Below, piece after piece: positions 10,122 to 18,731 of a stretch of DNA of 56,626 nt. Origin of the DNA: Pirellulales bacterium. GTDB lineage: Bacteria; Planctomycetota; Planctomycetia; Pirellulales; JACPPG01. A model generated the notes under the pieces. That model ran no database searches. It was not told the DNA's origin and was given only the letters and a program-made list of their open reading frames with translations. The stretch covers positions 1 to 56,626 of the forward strand of contig DASZWQ010000048.1 of the NCBI GenBank assembly GCA_035546535.1, given 5' to 3'. Within the stretch, counting starts at the first letter, position 1, and the number at the start of each line of letters is the position of its first letter. The translations under genes and the position numbers were made by a program.

Positions 10122-10155
10122 CCGTCCCTCTCTCGCGTACGCGAGAGAGGGACGG
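10122..10155. repeat. Perfect 34-base palindrome after the protease gene
   Basis: Each 17-base half is the exact reverse complement of the other (centre between 10138 and 10139). It begins 18 bases after the protease stop. No T-run follows, so it is not a classical terminator, though it could act as a 3-prime-end RNA hairpin. The rest of the 314-base gap 10105-10418 shows no gene. Confidence 0.9.
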
Positions 10156-10418
10156 TCGGGCTGGCTTGCTGTGGCGTCTGTGCGATGCTTTTTCGCCTTT
10201 GGCGAATAAGCATGCTCCAGAAAACTTACGCGCTTGATAAATCGTCTTTACGCGTCAACGCGTGTATGCTGAGCGTGCATTCAGACGCCGGGCTGAGCCA
10301 GCTAGCTGTCGCCGGCCGTGAGAATTGACGTCCCCTCGATCGATGGCGCCGTGCTAGACTTCGTGCGTTCAATGCGATTCGGCTTGCCGCAGCACCTTCT
10401 CGACAAGGATCGTCGATC

Positions 10419-11246
10419 GTGCGTGCCATCATCTTCACCCTTTCTTTCGTGGCCGCCTTTTGCCTGGCATCTTGCGCCGCGCTCCGCAGTAGCGCTGCCG
10501 ATGCGACGGAACAATCGCTATCGGACCTGGTGCGCAGCATTCTGCTCGAGAACTTGCCCACCGAAATCACCGGCGACAACGACTGGGGGCAGCAGCGGCA
10601 AGTCAGAAGCGGCCTGAAATTCGAGCGCGAGAATGGCCGGCTGCGCGTGCAGAAGCGCACCAAGGAAGTCAACGACGGATTGTGGACCAATTACCGCGTG
10701 ACCTTGATCGACCCGCAGCAGAATCTGCGCGTCCACGTGGCTGGCTTGCGGCGCGTGGGGCCGGGCAAGCTGGCGTTTCAACTCTTTCTCTCGGCCACGC
10801 TCGACGGCGAAGCACGCTACGAGCGCTGGCGGCGTGGCGTGAAGATGTTGAACTTCAAGGCCGACGCGCAGAGCACCATCGAAGCCGAGCTCGATTGCGA
10901 GGTGGCGTTCCGTCTCGCTCCGGGTCGCTTCCTGGGCGATTTCGTCGTCGAGCCGCGCGTGATCGGCGTCAAGCTGGCCCTGGCGGATATCGATCTGGAG
11001 CGTGTCAGCCGGATCGATGGTCACGCCGCCGAAGAACTGGGCGACCGGCTGCGGCACGCGCTCGATAAGGAGCTGCGCGGCCGCCAGGACCAGGTCGCGG
11101 CGAAGCTCAACGACGCCGTGCGCGCTCATCCTGAGCGGCTGCGTTTCTCGAGTGAGCGGCTATTGGCCGCCGGCCTGGCGACGGCGCAAGACCTGATCGT
11201 CAAGTCTCGCAAAGCGACGCCGCCAATGCCCGTACCGCAACAATAG
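10419..11246 (+). CDS. Secreted or lipid-anchored protein of unknown function
   Basis: 275 residues from GTG 10419, with AAGGAT about 9 bases upstream. The N-terminus (IIFTLSFVAAFCLASCAAL) is hydrophobic and ends in LASC, so it could be a signal peptide or lipobox. The mature part has alternating beta-like stretches (LRVHVAGLRRVGPGKLAFQL, IEAELDCEVAFRLAPG) and a charged helical C-terminus (EELGDRLRHALDKELRGRQD). I do not recognise a family. It stands alone between the plus-strand protease and the convergent VCBS gene, 31 bases from the latter's stop. A structural or lipid-binding role is possible but not shown. Confidence 0.8.
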   Translation: MRAIIFTLSFVAAFCLASCAALRSSAADATEQSLSDLVRSILLENLPTEITGDNDWGQQRQVRSGLKFERENGRLRVQKRTKEVNDGLWTNYRVTLIDPQQNLRVHVAGLRRVGPGKLAFQLFLSATLDGEARYERWRRGVKMLNFKADAQSTIEAELDCEVAFRLAPGRFLGDFVVEPRVIGVKLALADIDLERVSRIDGHAAEELGDRLRHALDKELRGRQDQVAAKLNDAVRAHPERLRFSSERLLAAGLATAQDLIVKSRKATPPMPVPQQ

Positions 11247-11277
11247 AAACGTCGACCGCGAGACAGTCTGCTAAGCA

Positions 11278-12573
11278 CTACTTCGGCGCCGGCGTTTCGT
11301 TCCAGTAGATGCGCACGTTGTGCGTTTGCCGGCCGACGGCCACGATATCGCGGCGACCGTCGCCGTTGAAATCCGCGACGGCCAGGTCCTCGACTGCTAC
11401 GCCGCCCGGATCGAAGACTTGCTTGTGCCAGCGGCCATTCTCGGCGTCGACGGGATCGTACACGCGCACGCCGCAGCGCGCTTTGTCGTTCAACTCGTCG
11501 CGCACGCCGATCACCAGCTCTTCGTCGGCGTCGCCGTCCAAGTCAGCACACCACACGGCGTGCCCCCATTTCAATTCCGCGTCGAGCAGGTGGCGCTTCC
11601 ACAGCGAATCGGCGGCCGCAGCCTTGCCCACGGTGTCATCGCTCTTGGGCGGCGTGTAAGCCACGACCTGAAAACCGTGCCACGGCTCGATCGTGGCGAT
11701 GTAAGGAGAGTTGGCCACGTGGCCGAGTTTGATTTCGCTCGCGCCGCGGCTGCGCGGCGAAGCGCGCGGATCGGAGTTGCCGGTCGTCACGGCATCCTGG
11801 TTACCGGTGCCGAGTTGCTTTCCGCTCCAGCGCCCGTCGGCGCCGCGCGACAATTGCGTCACCCCTTCATAGCTGGCGACGAGAATCTCGGGCCGGCCAT
11901 CGCCGTTCATATCCACCGGAAAGAAATTGTGCGTGACGTGCAGTTCGTCGCTGATCACTTCGACCGGCCATGGATCGCGGCGCGGGTCGGCGGGAATGCG
12001 ATAGGCGAGGATTCGCACGCCGTGCTCGCCCCAGTCGGGCCCTTTCGTATCGCGCCCCATCAGGGGAACGGCGATCAGTTCCGGGCGGCCATCGCCGTCG
12101 AGATCGGCCCAGCGCATGCGGTGCATCATCGGCTCTTCGGCGATCGGAAACAGCTCGTAGTGCTCGCCGTTTTTGCCGGTCGCGGCGAGCCATTGCACCG
12201 TGCCGCCGGTTTTCGTGTCGAAGGGGCGCCAATCGGCCCCCAGGGCGAAATCGAGCTGCCCGTCGCCGTCGATGTCGAAAGGCGCGATGCAGACGTTATC
12301 CTTCTTCGTCTGCCCTTCGAGGACCGTGTGCAACTTCCAGGTGGGGTTTTCATACCAGATGACGCGCGCCGTATCGACGACCACGATATCGGGGCGCTGG
12401 TCCCGATTCATGTCGACCACGCTCACGGCGTAGCCCACGCCCAGGCCGGTGCCGATTTCTTCGTGGCGAAAGGTTAACTCGGCGGCGTGAGTCATCGATA
12501 TCGCAGTTGAGAAGCTTGCCGTAATGAGCACGTACGCCGGAAAACGGCTTACGCCGGCGGCATTCCTTTTCAT
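11278..12573 (-). CDS. Secreted FG-GAP/VCBS repeat beta-propeller protein
   Basis: 431 residues with a signal peptide (FPAYVLITASFSTAISMTHA). It carries repeated calcium-binding-type loops DxNxDxxxD in FG-GAP/VCBS blades: DMNRDQRPDIVVVD, DIDGDGQLDFALG, DLDGDGRPELIAV, DMNGDGRPEILVA, DLDGDADEELVIG and DFNGDGRRDIVAV, suggesting a six- or seven-bladed propeller. Such proteins act outside the cytoplasm in binding or adhesion; no enzyme motif is seen. The ATG at 12573 overlaps the kinase TGA in an ATGA, and GAAGGA inside the kinase gene is well placed as its ribosome site, so translation is probably coupled to the kinase. The link between a cytoplasmic kinase and a secreted propeller is odd. Confidence 0.92.
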   Translation of the reverse strand: MKRNAAGVSRFPAYVLITASFSTAISMTHAAELTFRHEEIGTGLGVGYAVSVVDMNRDQRPDIVVVDTARVIWYENPTWKLHTVLEGQTKKDNVCIAPFDIDGDGQLDFALGADWRPFDTKTGGTVQWLAATGKNGEHYELFPIAEEPMMHRMRWADLDGDGRPELIAVPLMGRDTKGPDWGEHGVRILAYRIPADPRRDPWPVEVISDELHVTHNFFPVDMNGDGRPEILVASYEGVTQLSRGADGRWSGKQLGTGNQDAVTTGNSDPRASPRSRGASEIKLGHVANSPYIATIEPWHGFQVVAYTPPKSDDTVGKAAAADSLWKRHLLDAELKWGHAVWCADLDGDADEELVIGVRDELNDKARCGVRVYDPVDAENGRWHKQVFDPGGVAVEDLAVADFNGDGRRDIVAVGRQTHNVRIYWNETPAPK

Positions 12574-13472
12574 TTGTTCGTCCTTCGAAGTCGTGAACGG
12601 CGCGCTTCAAGTAGGAGCTGATCCTGCCATTGAGGAAGCACGTCGGCCGCCGAAGGACGATCCTCGGGCCGGATGGACAACATGCGGTTCAACAATTCAG
12701 CGATCGGCGCTCCATGCGCTTCGGTAATAGGGGCCAGGGGATCAAGCCCTACCTCCGACTCAAACGTCGTGGCCGGCTTGTGCGGATTCTTGCCGGTGAA
12801 TACCTCGGCCAGAACGAGGCCGAGCTGAAACACATCGCTCTTGGGTGTGGGCGGCGCGCCGCCACGCAGGTATTCGACAAGGTCGGGAGTCCGGTAATTC
12901 TGTGGCATACCCGGCCCCAAGCTCTCCTTTAGCAATTCGCGATCACGGTCGTCGGCAAGAGGAAGCTGCTTCAGCAATCCGAAGTCGCCCAGGACCCAAG
13001 ACTCGCCTTTAAAGAAGATGTTGGTCGGCTTAATGTCTCGGTGTACCACGCGTGGCTCGTGATTATCCAGGTACGCGAGCGCCGAGAGAAGCTGAGTGGC
13101 TAGAGAGAGTTGCTCTATCCTGCGCAGCGCTCGTCGGCTTTTCGCCAAGGTATCGGAGAGGCACTCGGTTACGATGAACGGCGCCTCGCCGAGGTGTATG
13201 CCTTGATCATAGACGCGCAGGATTGCCGGGTGATCGCATTTGCTCAGAAAAGCATGCTCATTGAGAAAGCTGTTACGCCATTCCGGCTTGGAGAGGCGGC
13301 TGAAAATCTTTGCCGTGAAAAGAAGGCCGCGATTCGGCCCATTAGTAGCGAGCACCACGTGCGTCTCAGCGGTCCCCCCACCGCCGATATGCTGTATGTT
13401 CCGGTAAAGATGGCCCGTCGCCGATTCCAAGGCGAAGTCAGCATTGAGCCGCGGCCGTCGCGCCATCTTCAC
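12570..13472 (-). CDS. Hanks-type Ser/Thr protein kinase, soluble, no sensor domain
   Basis: 300 residues from GTG 13472 (ATG 13466 is an alternative). All catalytic elements are present: a glycine loop IGGGGTAETHVV (about 29-40), the ATP lysine in AKIF (K55), helix-C glutamate E72, HRDIKPTN (H144-N151), DFG (163-165), SDVFQLG in helix F and a final R in PEDRPSAADV. The APE motif is replaced by TPD. There is no membrane span, PASTA domain or other sensor, and the protein ends soon after the kinase fold. It starts 11 bases after the small helical protein gene and overlaps the VCBS gene by 4 bases. Local base composition is visibly less GC-rich than the neighbours, suggesting acquisition. Confidence 0.92.
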   Translation of the reverse strand: MKMARRPRLNADFALESATGHLYRNIQHIGGGGTAETHVVLATNGPNRGLLFTAKIFSRLSKPEWRNSFLNEHAFLSKCDHPAILRVYDQGIHLGEAPFIVTECLSDTLAKSRRALRRIEQLSLATQLLSALAYLDNHEPRVVHRDIKPTNIFFKGESWVLGDFGLLKQLPLADDRDRELLKESLGPGMPQNYRTPDLVEYLRGGAPPTPKSDVFQLGLVLAEVFTGKNPHKPATTFESEVGLDPLAPITEAHGAPIAELLNRMLSIRPEDRPSAADVLPQWQDQLLLEARRSRLRRTNK

Positions 13473-13483
13473 GGATCTCGCGT

Positions 13484-13801
13484 TCAGCGGGTGGTCGATG
13501 TCGCTACATCTTCGCGTGCCTCTTCTTCGGTGACATGAAAAAACGGCGCATTCGGGTTATCAATGTCGTAGCCCCACGACAGTTTTCGCTCGCGGAATAA
13601 ATCATTCCATGCCGTGAGAATGAGCTGCTGCCGCTTTAGTAGCTTATCCCACTTTCGATCGGCGTCCTTCAATCGCGGCCCCCACTCTTTATCAGCCTCG
13701 CGCAGTACGACCGACTCTTGGCCGTAACCGGCTCCTTTTTGCGCCATATCCCTGGCAATTCTCAAGAGGTCGGCCTTTAAAGCGTTGTATAATTCGTCCA
13801 T
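13484..13801 (-). CDS. Small charged helical protein preceding the kinase, function unknown
   Basis: 105 residues from ATG 13801 (GAGAAGG just upstream, rather close); TTG 13816 would give 110. The sequence is highly charged and predicted helical (LYNALKADLLRIARDMAQKG, KDADRKWDKLLKRQQLILTA), with a C-terminal SWGYDIDNPNAPFFHVTEEE segment. No family recognised and no cysteine or nucleotide motif. It ends 11 bases before the kinase start in the same frame direction, so the two form a pair. It may be the kinase's partner, substrate or regulator; that is inference only. Codon use is AT-richer than the surrounding genes, like the kinase. Confidence 0.72.
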   Translation of the reverse strand: MDELYNALKADLLRIARDMAQKGAGYGQESVVLREADKEWGPRLKDADRKWDKLLKRQQLILTAWNDLFRERKLSWGYDIDNPNAPFFHVTEEEAREDVATSTTR

Positions 13802-13871
13802 TGCCTTCTCACGCAATTAAGTATCAGTGCCATCAAATCATTATATGCGGACGGCGAGTTGGCGCTCGAAC

Positions 13872-14552
13872 CTACTCCGCCCCCTTCACCGTCTGCAGGC
13901 GCACGTTGCGGAACGCGCACGGGCTGCCGTGGTTTTGCAAGCAGACATACCCGCACAGCGGCTTGTCCTTGATCGCGGGAATCTTCGACTGATCGACGTC
14001 CTGCACCTTGCGGTCGTTGATCGTGATCTCGATGCGCGGACCGGTGCAGCGGATTTCCACGGTGTTCCACTGGCCGGCGGGCTTGATGGCGTTTTCCGTC
14101 GGCGCCACGTAACGGTACAGCGAACCGGTGCTGTGCTCGTCGGCCGGCTTGCCGGCGTCGTCTTGTAGCTGGATCTCGTAAGCGGCGAACGATGGTCGCG
14201 TTTGCCGCACGCTGCGATAGGGAACGGTGCGAATGCCGATGCCGCTATTGGCGCGCGGCTCGGGCTTGAACTCAGCCTGTAGCACGAAGTCGCATACCTT
14301 GCGATCGAATCGCAAGAAGCCAAAGCCGCCACCGCCGCAGCGCACCTCGCCGTCGACCACGGTCCACACGGGCAAGGTCTTGTCGCCGTCCTTGCGAATG
14401 CTCGTTCCTTCGACAACCCAGCCCGACAGGTCCTGCCCGTTGAAGATCTCTTCGAAGGCCGCCGCATCGGCGGCATCGGCCGGCGCGTAAAGAACAACCA
14501 CAAGCAAGATCGCGGCGAGCGTACTGAACAACTGACGAAGATAACAGCTCAT
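13872..14552 (-). CDS. Secreted DUF1080 (3-keto-disaccharide hydrolase-like) protein
   Basis: 226 residues with a signal peptide (LFSTLAAILLVVVLYAPADA). The body is a single DUF1080 fold, seen in FNGQDLSGWVVEGTS, GFLRFDRKVCDFVLQAEFKP, NSGIGIRTVPYRS, AAYEIQLQDDAG and the closing CGYVCLQNHGSPCAFRNVRL. This jelly-roll family is related to concanavalin-like lectins, and some members cleave 3-keto-glycosides; catalytic residues cannot be confirmed here. Size matches single-domain members. It lies 70 bases upstream of the small helical protein/kinase pair and could be transcribed with it. Confidence 0.92.
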   Translation of the reverse strand: MSCYLRQLFSTLAAILLVVVLYAPADAADAAAFEEIFNGQDLSGWVVEGTSIRKDGDKTLPVWTVVDGEVRCGGGGFGFLRFDRKVCDFVLQAEFKPEPRANSGIGIRTVPYRSVRQTRPSFAAYEIQLQDDAGKPADEHSTGSLYRYVAPTENAIKPAGQWNTVEIRCTGPRIEITINDRKVQDVDQSKIPAIKDKPLCGYVCLQNHGSPCAFRNVRLQTVKGAE

Positions 14553-14586
14553 GAGTCGTGTATTCCTTGGTGCCGGGCGAATCGTG

Positions 14587-14656
14587 TGCCACTGGTAGCT
14601 TGCCTACCAGTATTTGTCGAGTGTTCTGCACTGGTGGGCAAGCCGCCAGTGGCACT
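14587..14656. repeat. Family A two-hairpin repeat, copy 2
   Basis: The clearest copy: TGCCACTGGTAGCTTGCC plus TACCAGT forms hairpin one; CACTGGTGGGCAAGCCGCCA plus GTGGCA forms hairpin two. Outer ends TGCCACTGG and CCAGTGGCA are also complementary, so the whole unit can fold as one cruciform. Confidence 0.85.
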
Positions 14657-14733
14657 CCACCACGGTTTTGCACTTCCGAATAAATCGTTTCCTCAGGTCG
14701 ATCATAGTCGCGTCGATCACGGATTTCGCGCTT

Positions 14734-16029
14734 TTATTTCGGGCCGATCGCATACAGGGCATCGAAGGCGCGCAAGTAAATCCGGCCGCCCGAGATCGCG
14801 GGCGAGGCCGAAATCTGCACGGCGTCCTTGTCTTCGCCCAACTTGTTCGTGGCCAGCAGTTCGAATTGCCGGCCCGCCTTGACCACGGTGACCACGCCGT
14901 CGCGCGACGTCAGGTAGATTTTGCCGTCGGCGTAGACTGGCGATGCCCGATGACGCTGATTGTGCGTCCGCTCCTGATAAAGTTCGCGTCCGCTCTTAGC
15001 GTCCATGCAGATCAGCACGCCATTTTCCCGGCACAGATAGACCAGTCCGTCGTGTACCACGGGTGACGGCACATCGGGCGTGTTTTGGGGGCGCGTCCAC
15101 ACGTGCCCTTCTTGCGTCTCGGAAATGTCGCCGCGGGCGTCAGGCGAGATGCCCAGTACCGGACCGTTCTTCGCGCTGGGTACCACGACCAGGCCTTCGG
15201 CGGCCACGGGCGAGGCCACGAACCGCAGCGTGGGATTGTAATTCCCCTTCGGATTCAAGCCGCCGCAGCGCCAGATTTCGGCGCCGTCAGACAATCGGTG
15301 CGCCACGACGTAGTCGCAACCGTGCGTCAGCAAAAACTCGTGTCCCGCGTCGCGATAGAGCACGGGCGAGGCGTAAGAGTGTTCGCATTCTGCCCGGGCG
15401 TCGCTGGGGCGCTTCTGCTGCCAGATTTCCGCGCCAGTTTTTTTGTCCAGACACGCGACCAACGCCTTGCCGGTTTGAAGCAATTGCAAATACAGCTTGT
15501 CACCGTCGAGCACCGGCGTCGACGTCATGCCAAAAGAGATATTGAACTTGCCGTACCGGTCCTGCAGGTTGAATTTCCAAACTTCATTGCCGGCGAAATC
15601 AAAGCACGCCAGGTCGCCCGTGCCCATCAGGGCCCAGACGTGCTTCCCGTCCGTGCAGGGCGAGGGAGAAGCGTAGTTTCCTTCGTCGCCGCGCACTTCC
15701 TGATCGCCCGTGCCCACGAGCCGTTCCCATAGCTGTCGCCCCGCCGTATCGACGGCCAACAGCACCAGGTCGCGTCCTTTGGCGCTTGTGAGAAAGATAT
15801 GATCTTCCCACACCACGGGCGTGGCGCCGGCCGGGCCTGGCAGCGGCAATCGCCAGGCAACGTTCTCCGTGCCGCTCCACGTAGTGGGCAAGCCCGTCTC
15901 GGTACTCGTGCCATCGTCGCGCGGGCCGCGCCATTGCGGCCAATTCTCGGCCTGCGTCACCGCGGTCGCGAGCGCAACCAGAACCAACGTGGCCAGTCCA
16001 AAAAAACGGGAAGAAGAATGCTTCACCAT
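14734..16029 (-). CDS. Secreted PQQ-like (BamB-type) beta-propeller protein
   Basis: 431 residues from ATG 16029. A signal peptide (FFGLATLVLVALATAVTQAE) is followed by NWPQWRGPRDDGTSTETGLP, the usual opening of planctomycete PQQ_2-like proteins. Repeated blades carry AxDxxxGxxLWxR-like units: LLAVDTAGRQLWERL, LACFDFAGNEVWKFNLQD, LVACLDKKTGAEIWQQ, LICMDAKSGRELYQE. The closing YADGKIYLTSRDGVVTVVKA is also typical. There is no methanol-dehydrogenase PQQ or calcium site, so an enzymatic role is unlikely; a binding or scaffold role outside the cytoplasm is more plausible. It is followed by a family A repeat and then DUF1080. Confidence 0.92.
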   Translation of the reverse strand: MVKHSSSRFFGLATLVLVALATAVTQAENWPQWRGPRDDGTSTETGLPTTWSGTENVAWRLPLPGPAGATPVVWEDHIFLTSAKGRDLVLLAVDTAGRQLWERLVGTGDQEVRGDEGNYASPSPCTDGKHVWALMGTGDLACFDFAGNEVWKFNLQDRYGKFNISFGMTSTPVLDGDKLYLQLLQTGKALVACLDKKTGAEIWQQKRPSDARAECEHSYASPVLYRDAGHEFLLTHGCDYVVAHRLSDGAEIWRCGGLNPKGNYNPTLRFVASPVAAEGLVVVPSAKNGPVLGISPDARGDISETQEGHVWTRPQNTPDVPSPVVHDGLVYLCRENGVLICMDAKSGRELYQERTHNQRHRASPVYADGKIYLTSRDGVVTVVKAGRQFELLATNKLGEDKDAVQISASPAISGGRIYLRAFDALYAIGPK

Positions 16030-16161
16030 GCCAACAAGATCCGCGCGGGGGTGGTGGGGGTAGGCTAGTCGACGCTGTGCGGCGTGTCCCGTGTGTTGTC
16101 GCTCATGGATTCGGGCGGGTCAAGCCGCGGCGCGGAGTGCGTCGGGCGTCCTCTTTCTATT

Positions 16162-16322
16162 CCCCTCCCTGACAGGGAGGGGCCAGGGGAGGGTAACGGC
16201 GTCCGCAACGCGCGGCTCACCATTCATTCCCGCGCCGCGCACATTCTCTCTCCATTGGCTCTCAACTCGTCGCGAGCGTTTCCCCCTCACCTAACCTCTC
16301 CCGCCTCTCCCGAGGGGAGAGG
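16162..16322. repeat. Family C two-hairpin repeat, copy 1
   Basis: Begins with CCCCTCCCTGACAGGGAGG (stem 16162-16182) followed by GGGGAGGG, and ends about 120 bases later with CCTCTCCCGAGGGGAGAGG (16304-16322). The same arrangement recurs at 21853, 22055 and 23779. It fills most of the 347-base gap 16030-16376; I see no gene there. Confidence 0.85.
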
Positions 16323-16376
16323 GACTTTCACGGGGAACGCCTGAATGAATTGAATATCGCGCGATCACGGCCTCTT

Positions 16377-17015
16377 TCATTTGCCGATCCGCCGCGGCAG
16401 CGCCGTGGGGTTTTGCGCCGCCGGCACGACTTGCACGTCGTCGAAGTCCGCGCGGCCGGTTCCACCGCCCAAACCAATCTCGACGAGCATTAGCCGCGCG
16501 CGCCCGGGCACCACGATCCGCGACGAGTCGCGCGACCAATCGCGCGTGCCTGACCAGGGGCCGAGAACTTCCTGGCCGAGTTCGATATCGTCTTCGTCGT
16601 AGAACGACACGCGCACGGCCGGTCGTTCGGCCAACGCCTGCCCCGGCTCGACATCGCGCGTGGCGACAACGGCCGACACATCGATCGCGCGCACTTCGCG
16701 CCCGTCGAGCCGCACGTGCTGCTGGGCGCGCGCGGCGCGGCCGGGCACGGCATTGTCGAAGCGTAAAAAATGCCGGCCACGTGGCGCGCCGTCCGCTTCG
16801 ACCCGTTGCGCTTGTTGCACGAAATACCAGCCCGCCGGACGCGACGACTCCCGCGGCGCGAGCTGTTCGAAGTTACCGTTCGAGATGAGATTCTCGTCGT
16901 TCGAAGCAGCCGGCGTATCGGCTCCGAGCGGCGCCGCGACAACAAGCGCACAGCAAACGACAATGGCCGCCAACTTCGCGGCACGCGCGCAAAAACATGT
17001 AGACGACGTCATCAT
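16377..17015 (-). CDS. Small secreted protein with carbohydrate-binding-like sandwich
   Basis: 212 residues from ATG 17015 (ATG 17012 also possible). The longer upstream frame was rejected because it runs through a family A repeat and lacks a signal sequence. The signal peptide is AAKLAAIVVCCALVVAAPLG. The mature part opens with ENLISNGNFEQLAP and closes with RADFDDVQVVPA, the start and end typical of CBM4/9-like beta-sandwich modules. Between them are short beta stretches such as GRHFLRFDNAVPG and RLMLVEIGLGGG. No catalytic module is present. Binding of sugars is a guess from fold-like features. Confidence 0.75.
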   Translation of the reverse strand: MMTSSTCFCARAAKLAAIVVCCALVVAAPLGADTPAASNDENLISNGNFEQLAPRESSRPAGWYFVQQAQRVEADGAPRGRHFLRFDNAVPGRAARAQQHVRLDGREVRAIDVSAVVATRDVEPGQALAERPAVRVSFYDEDDIELGQEVLGPWSGTRDWSRDSSRIVVPGRARLMLVEIGLGGGTGRADFDDVQVVPAAQNPTALPRRIGK

Positions 17016-17108
17016 TCGCTCATGACCATTTGTGGTGCAGGCGTCTCGCCTGCTTACTCCATGCGGCAAGGCCCGGTGCCCCTCCGGCGTAGCGGACGGC
17101 GGATCGTA

Positions 17109-17177
17109 TGCCCTGGTACCTTGTCTACCCGCCTGTGTCCCATTTCGCACTGGTGGGCGAGCCACCAGTGGCACCCT
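17109..17177. repeat. Family A two-hairpin repeat, copy 3
   Basis: TGCCCTGGTACCTTGTCTAC (degenerate first hairpin) and CACTGGTGGGCGAGCCACCA plus GTGGCACC (well kept second hairpin). It lies in the divergent gap between the small secreted protein and the LRR lipoprotein, so it may sit in or beside both promoters. Confidence 0.8.
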
Positions 17178-17236
17178 ATTTCAGGTCTCGAAACAGCGCC
17201 TTAAGCCTACCACGAAGGAAAAGGTACATTTCTGGG

Positions 17237-18466
17237 ATGGGCCGATCGAATCATTCAATTCGCTACCGCCGGCGCTTCACACTGGCGCTTGCGCTCCTGG
17301 CGCTACCAGGTTGTTCTGCATGCGCCGCGTGCGCCGCGGCAGCGCCGCCAGCGCCGGACGCCACGGATCAAGACGCGCAGGCGGCGCGGCACGACGTCGA
17401 GCGCACTGGCGGCAGCGTCGAGCTGGTGCCGGCCGGCGACGACGCGCCTCCCTTTGCGGCCGTGCGCTATCTCGGCGACGACAGCGGGCTCGATGCGATC
17501 CCTGCCATCGAGCGCGTGCGCTGGCTCGATCTCGGCCGATCGAAAGTTACCGACGCCGGCATGGCGAAGATCGCGGCGCTCGCCGACCTCGAAATTCTCT
17601 ACCTGGGCGAAACGCGCGTCGGCGATGCGGGGCTCGCGCCGCTGGTGGCGCTCGACAAGCTCGAAGGTCTTTACCTGCAAGGCGCGCCGGTCACGTCCGC
17701 CGGGCTTAAGCACGTTGCCCGCCTCCGCCAATTGCGCTGGCTGAACCTGTCGTTCACGCAGATCGATGCCGCCGGTCTGTCGCTCTTGAAAGATTGCCCT
17801 CGGCTCGCCGGGCTGTGGCTGTCGCACACCCGGGTCGACGATCGCGGCGCGCAGGCTCTGGCCGAGCTGGCGAACCTGCGCAGCTTGAAACTGACGGGCA
17901 CCCAGATCACGGACGCCGCCATGCCGCACGTGTCGCGGCTGAAACAGCTCGACACGCTCTGGCTCGCGGAGACGGCTGTCGGCGACGCCGGGCTGCGACA
18001 GATTGCCGCGCTTACGTCGCTCGCCTGGCTGTTCCTCGACGACACGGCGGTAACCGACGCCGGGCTGGCCTCGCTGGCCGGGCTCGGCAAGCTCGAACGC
18101 CTGTCGCTGGCGAACACCCAGATCACGGACGCCGGCGCCGCGCGGCTGGCCGATCTCGATCGACTGGAATTCCTGGTGCTCGACGGCACCCACGTGACCG
18201 GCATGGGGCTCGCCGGTCTCCAGCGCCTGGCATACCTGGGGCTGCGCGGCTCGGGGGCTGCGGACAACGGGGTGACGAGCATCGCCCGCGACCTGCCGGC
18301 GCTGGCCGGGCTCGACCTCTCTGAAACGGCCGTCACGGATCGTGGCCTTGCCGCGCTTGATGGCATGAAGACCTTGCGGCAATTGCTCTTACGTCGGACC
18401 AAAACCACCGAAGCAGGGCGCAGCCGGCTCGCGCAGCGGCTGCCGCAGTTGGAAATCGTGCCCTGA
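17237..18466 (+). CDS. Leucine-rich repeat lipoprotein
   Basis: 409 residues from ATG 17237, with AAGGAAAAGG upstream. The longer frame from 17108 reads through a repeat and was rejected. The N-terminus (RRRFTLALALLALPGCSAC) ends in a lipobox LPGC, so it is probably a lipoprotein. From about residue 90 to the end run about 12-13 LRR units of the T-D-A-G-L class (VTDAGMAKIAALADLEILYL, ITDAAMPHVSRLKQLDTLWL, ITDAGAARLADLDRLEFLVL), the cysteine-poor F-box/AMN1-like pattern frequent in planctomycetes. Expected to form a solenoid for protein binding at the cell surface or periplasm; the partner is unknown. Confidence 0.9.
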   Translation: MGRSNHSIRYRRRFTLALALLALPGCSACAACAAAAPPAPDATDQDAQAARHDVERTGGSVELVPAGDDAPPFAAVRYLGDDSGLDAIPAIERVRWLDLGRSKVTDAGMAKIAALADLEILYLGETRVGDAGLAPLVALDKLEGLYLQGAPVTSAGLKHVARLRQLRWLNLSFTQIDAAGLSLLKDCPRLAGLWLSHTRVDDRGAQALAELANLRSLKLTGTQITDAAMPHVSRLKQLDTLWLAETAVGDAGLRQIAALTSLAWLFLDDTAVTDAGLASLAGLGKLERLSLANTQITDAGAARLADLDRLEFLVLDGTHVTGMGLAGLQRLAYLGLRGSGAADNGVTSIARDLPALAGLDLSETAVTDRGLAALDGMKTLRQLLLRRTKTTEAGRSRLAQRLPQLEIVP

Positions 18467-18526
18467 GGGCTGAAAAACCCCGGTGCCGTGATTTCGGTAG
18501 CTGGCCCTTTCTACAGGCCTGGGGCC

Positions 18527-18603
18527 GTAGGGTGCGCCGTTGCGCACCGGTCGCAAAGTCATCGCGCCACGGCACCCACAGGTGGTGCCCACAGGGCACC
18601 CCA
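18527..18603. repeat. Family B hairpin repeat, copy 1
   Basis: GTAGGGTGCGCCGTTGCGCA plus CC at 18527-18548, and GGTGCCCACAGGGCACCCCA at 18583-18602. Each is a hairpin and the outer GTAGGGTGC-type end is complementary to the far end. More copies lie at 20568-21008. The 580-base gap 18467-19046 otherwise contains a possible promoter at 18702 and no convincing gene. Confidence 0.75.
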
Positions 18604-18701
18604 CGAGGTCGTGGGTGCCGGCTACCGATGGCCCTTTGCCGGCTGCCCGCTGCCCTCATCCCTCTGGCCTTGCACGGGCCACAAAATAATTATCAAAAGC
18701 C

Positions 18702-18731
18702 TTGCAACGATCACGGTTTATCGTAGATAAT
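18702..18731 (+). promoter_or_regulatory. Possible sigma-70 type promoter for the DUF1559 gene
   Basis: TTGCAA (18702-18707) and GATAAT (18726-18731) with an 18-base spacer, in a local AT-rich patch. It would give a leader of about 300 bases before ATG 19047, which is long; another promoter nearer the gene is possible. Confidence 0.4.
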
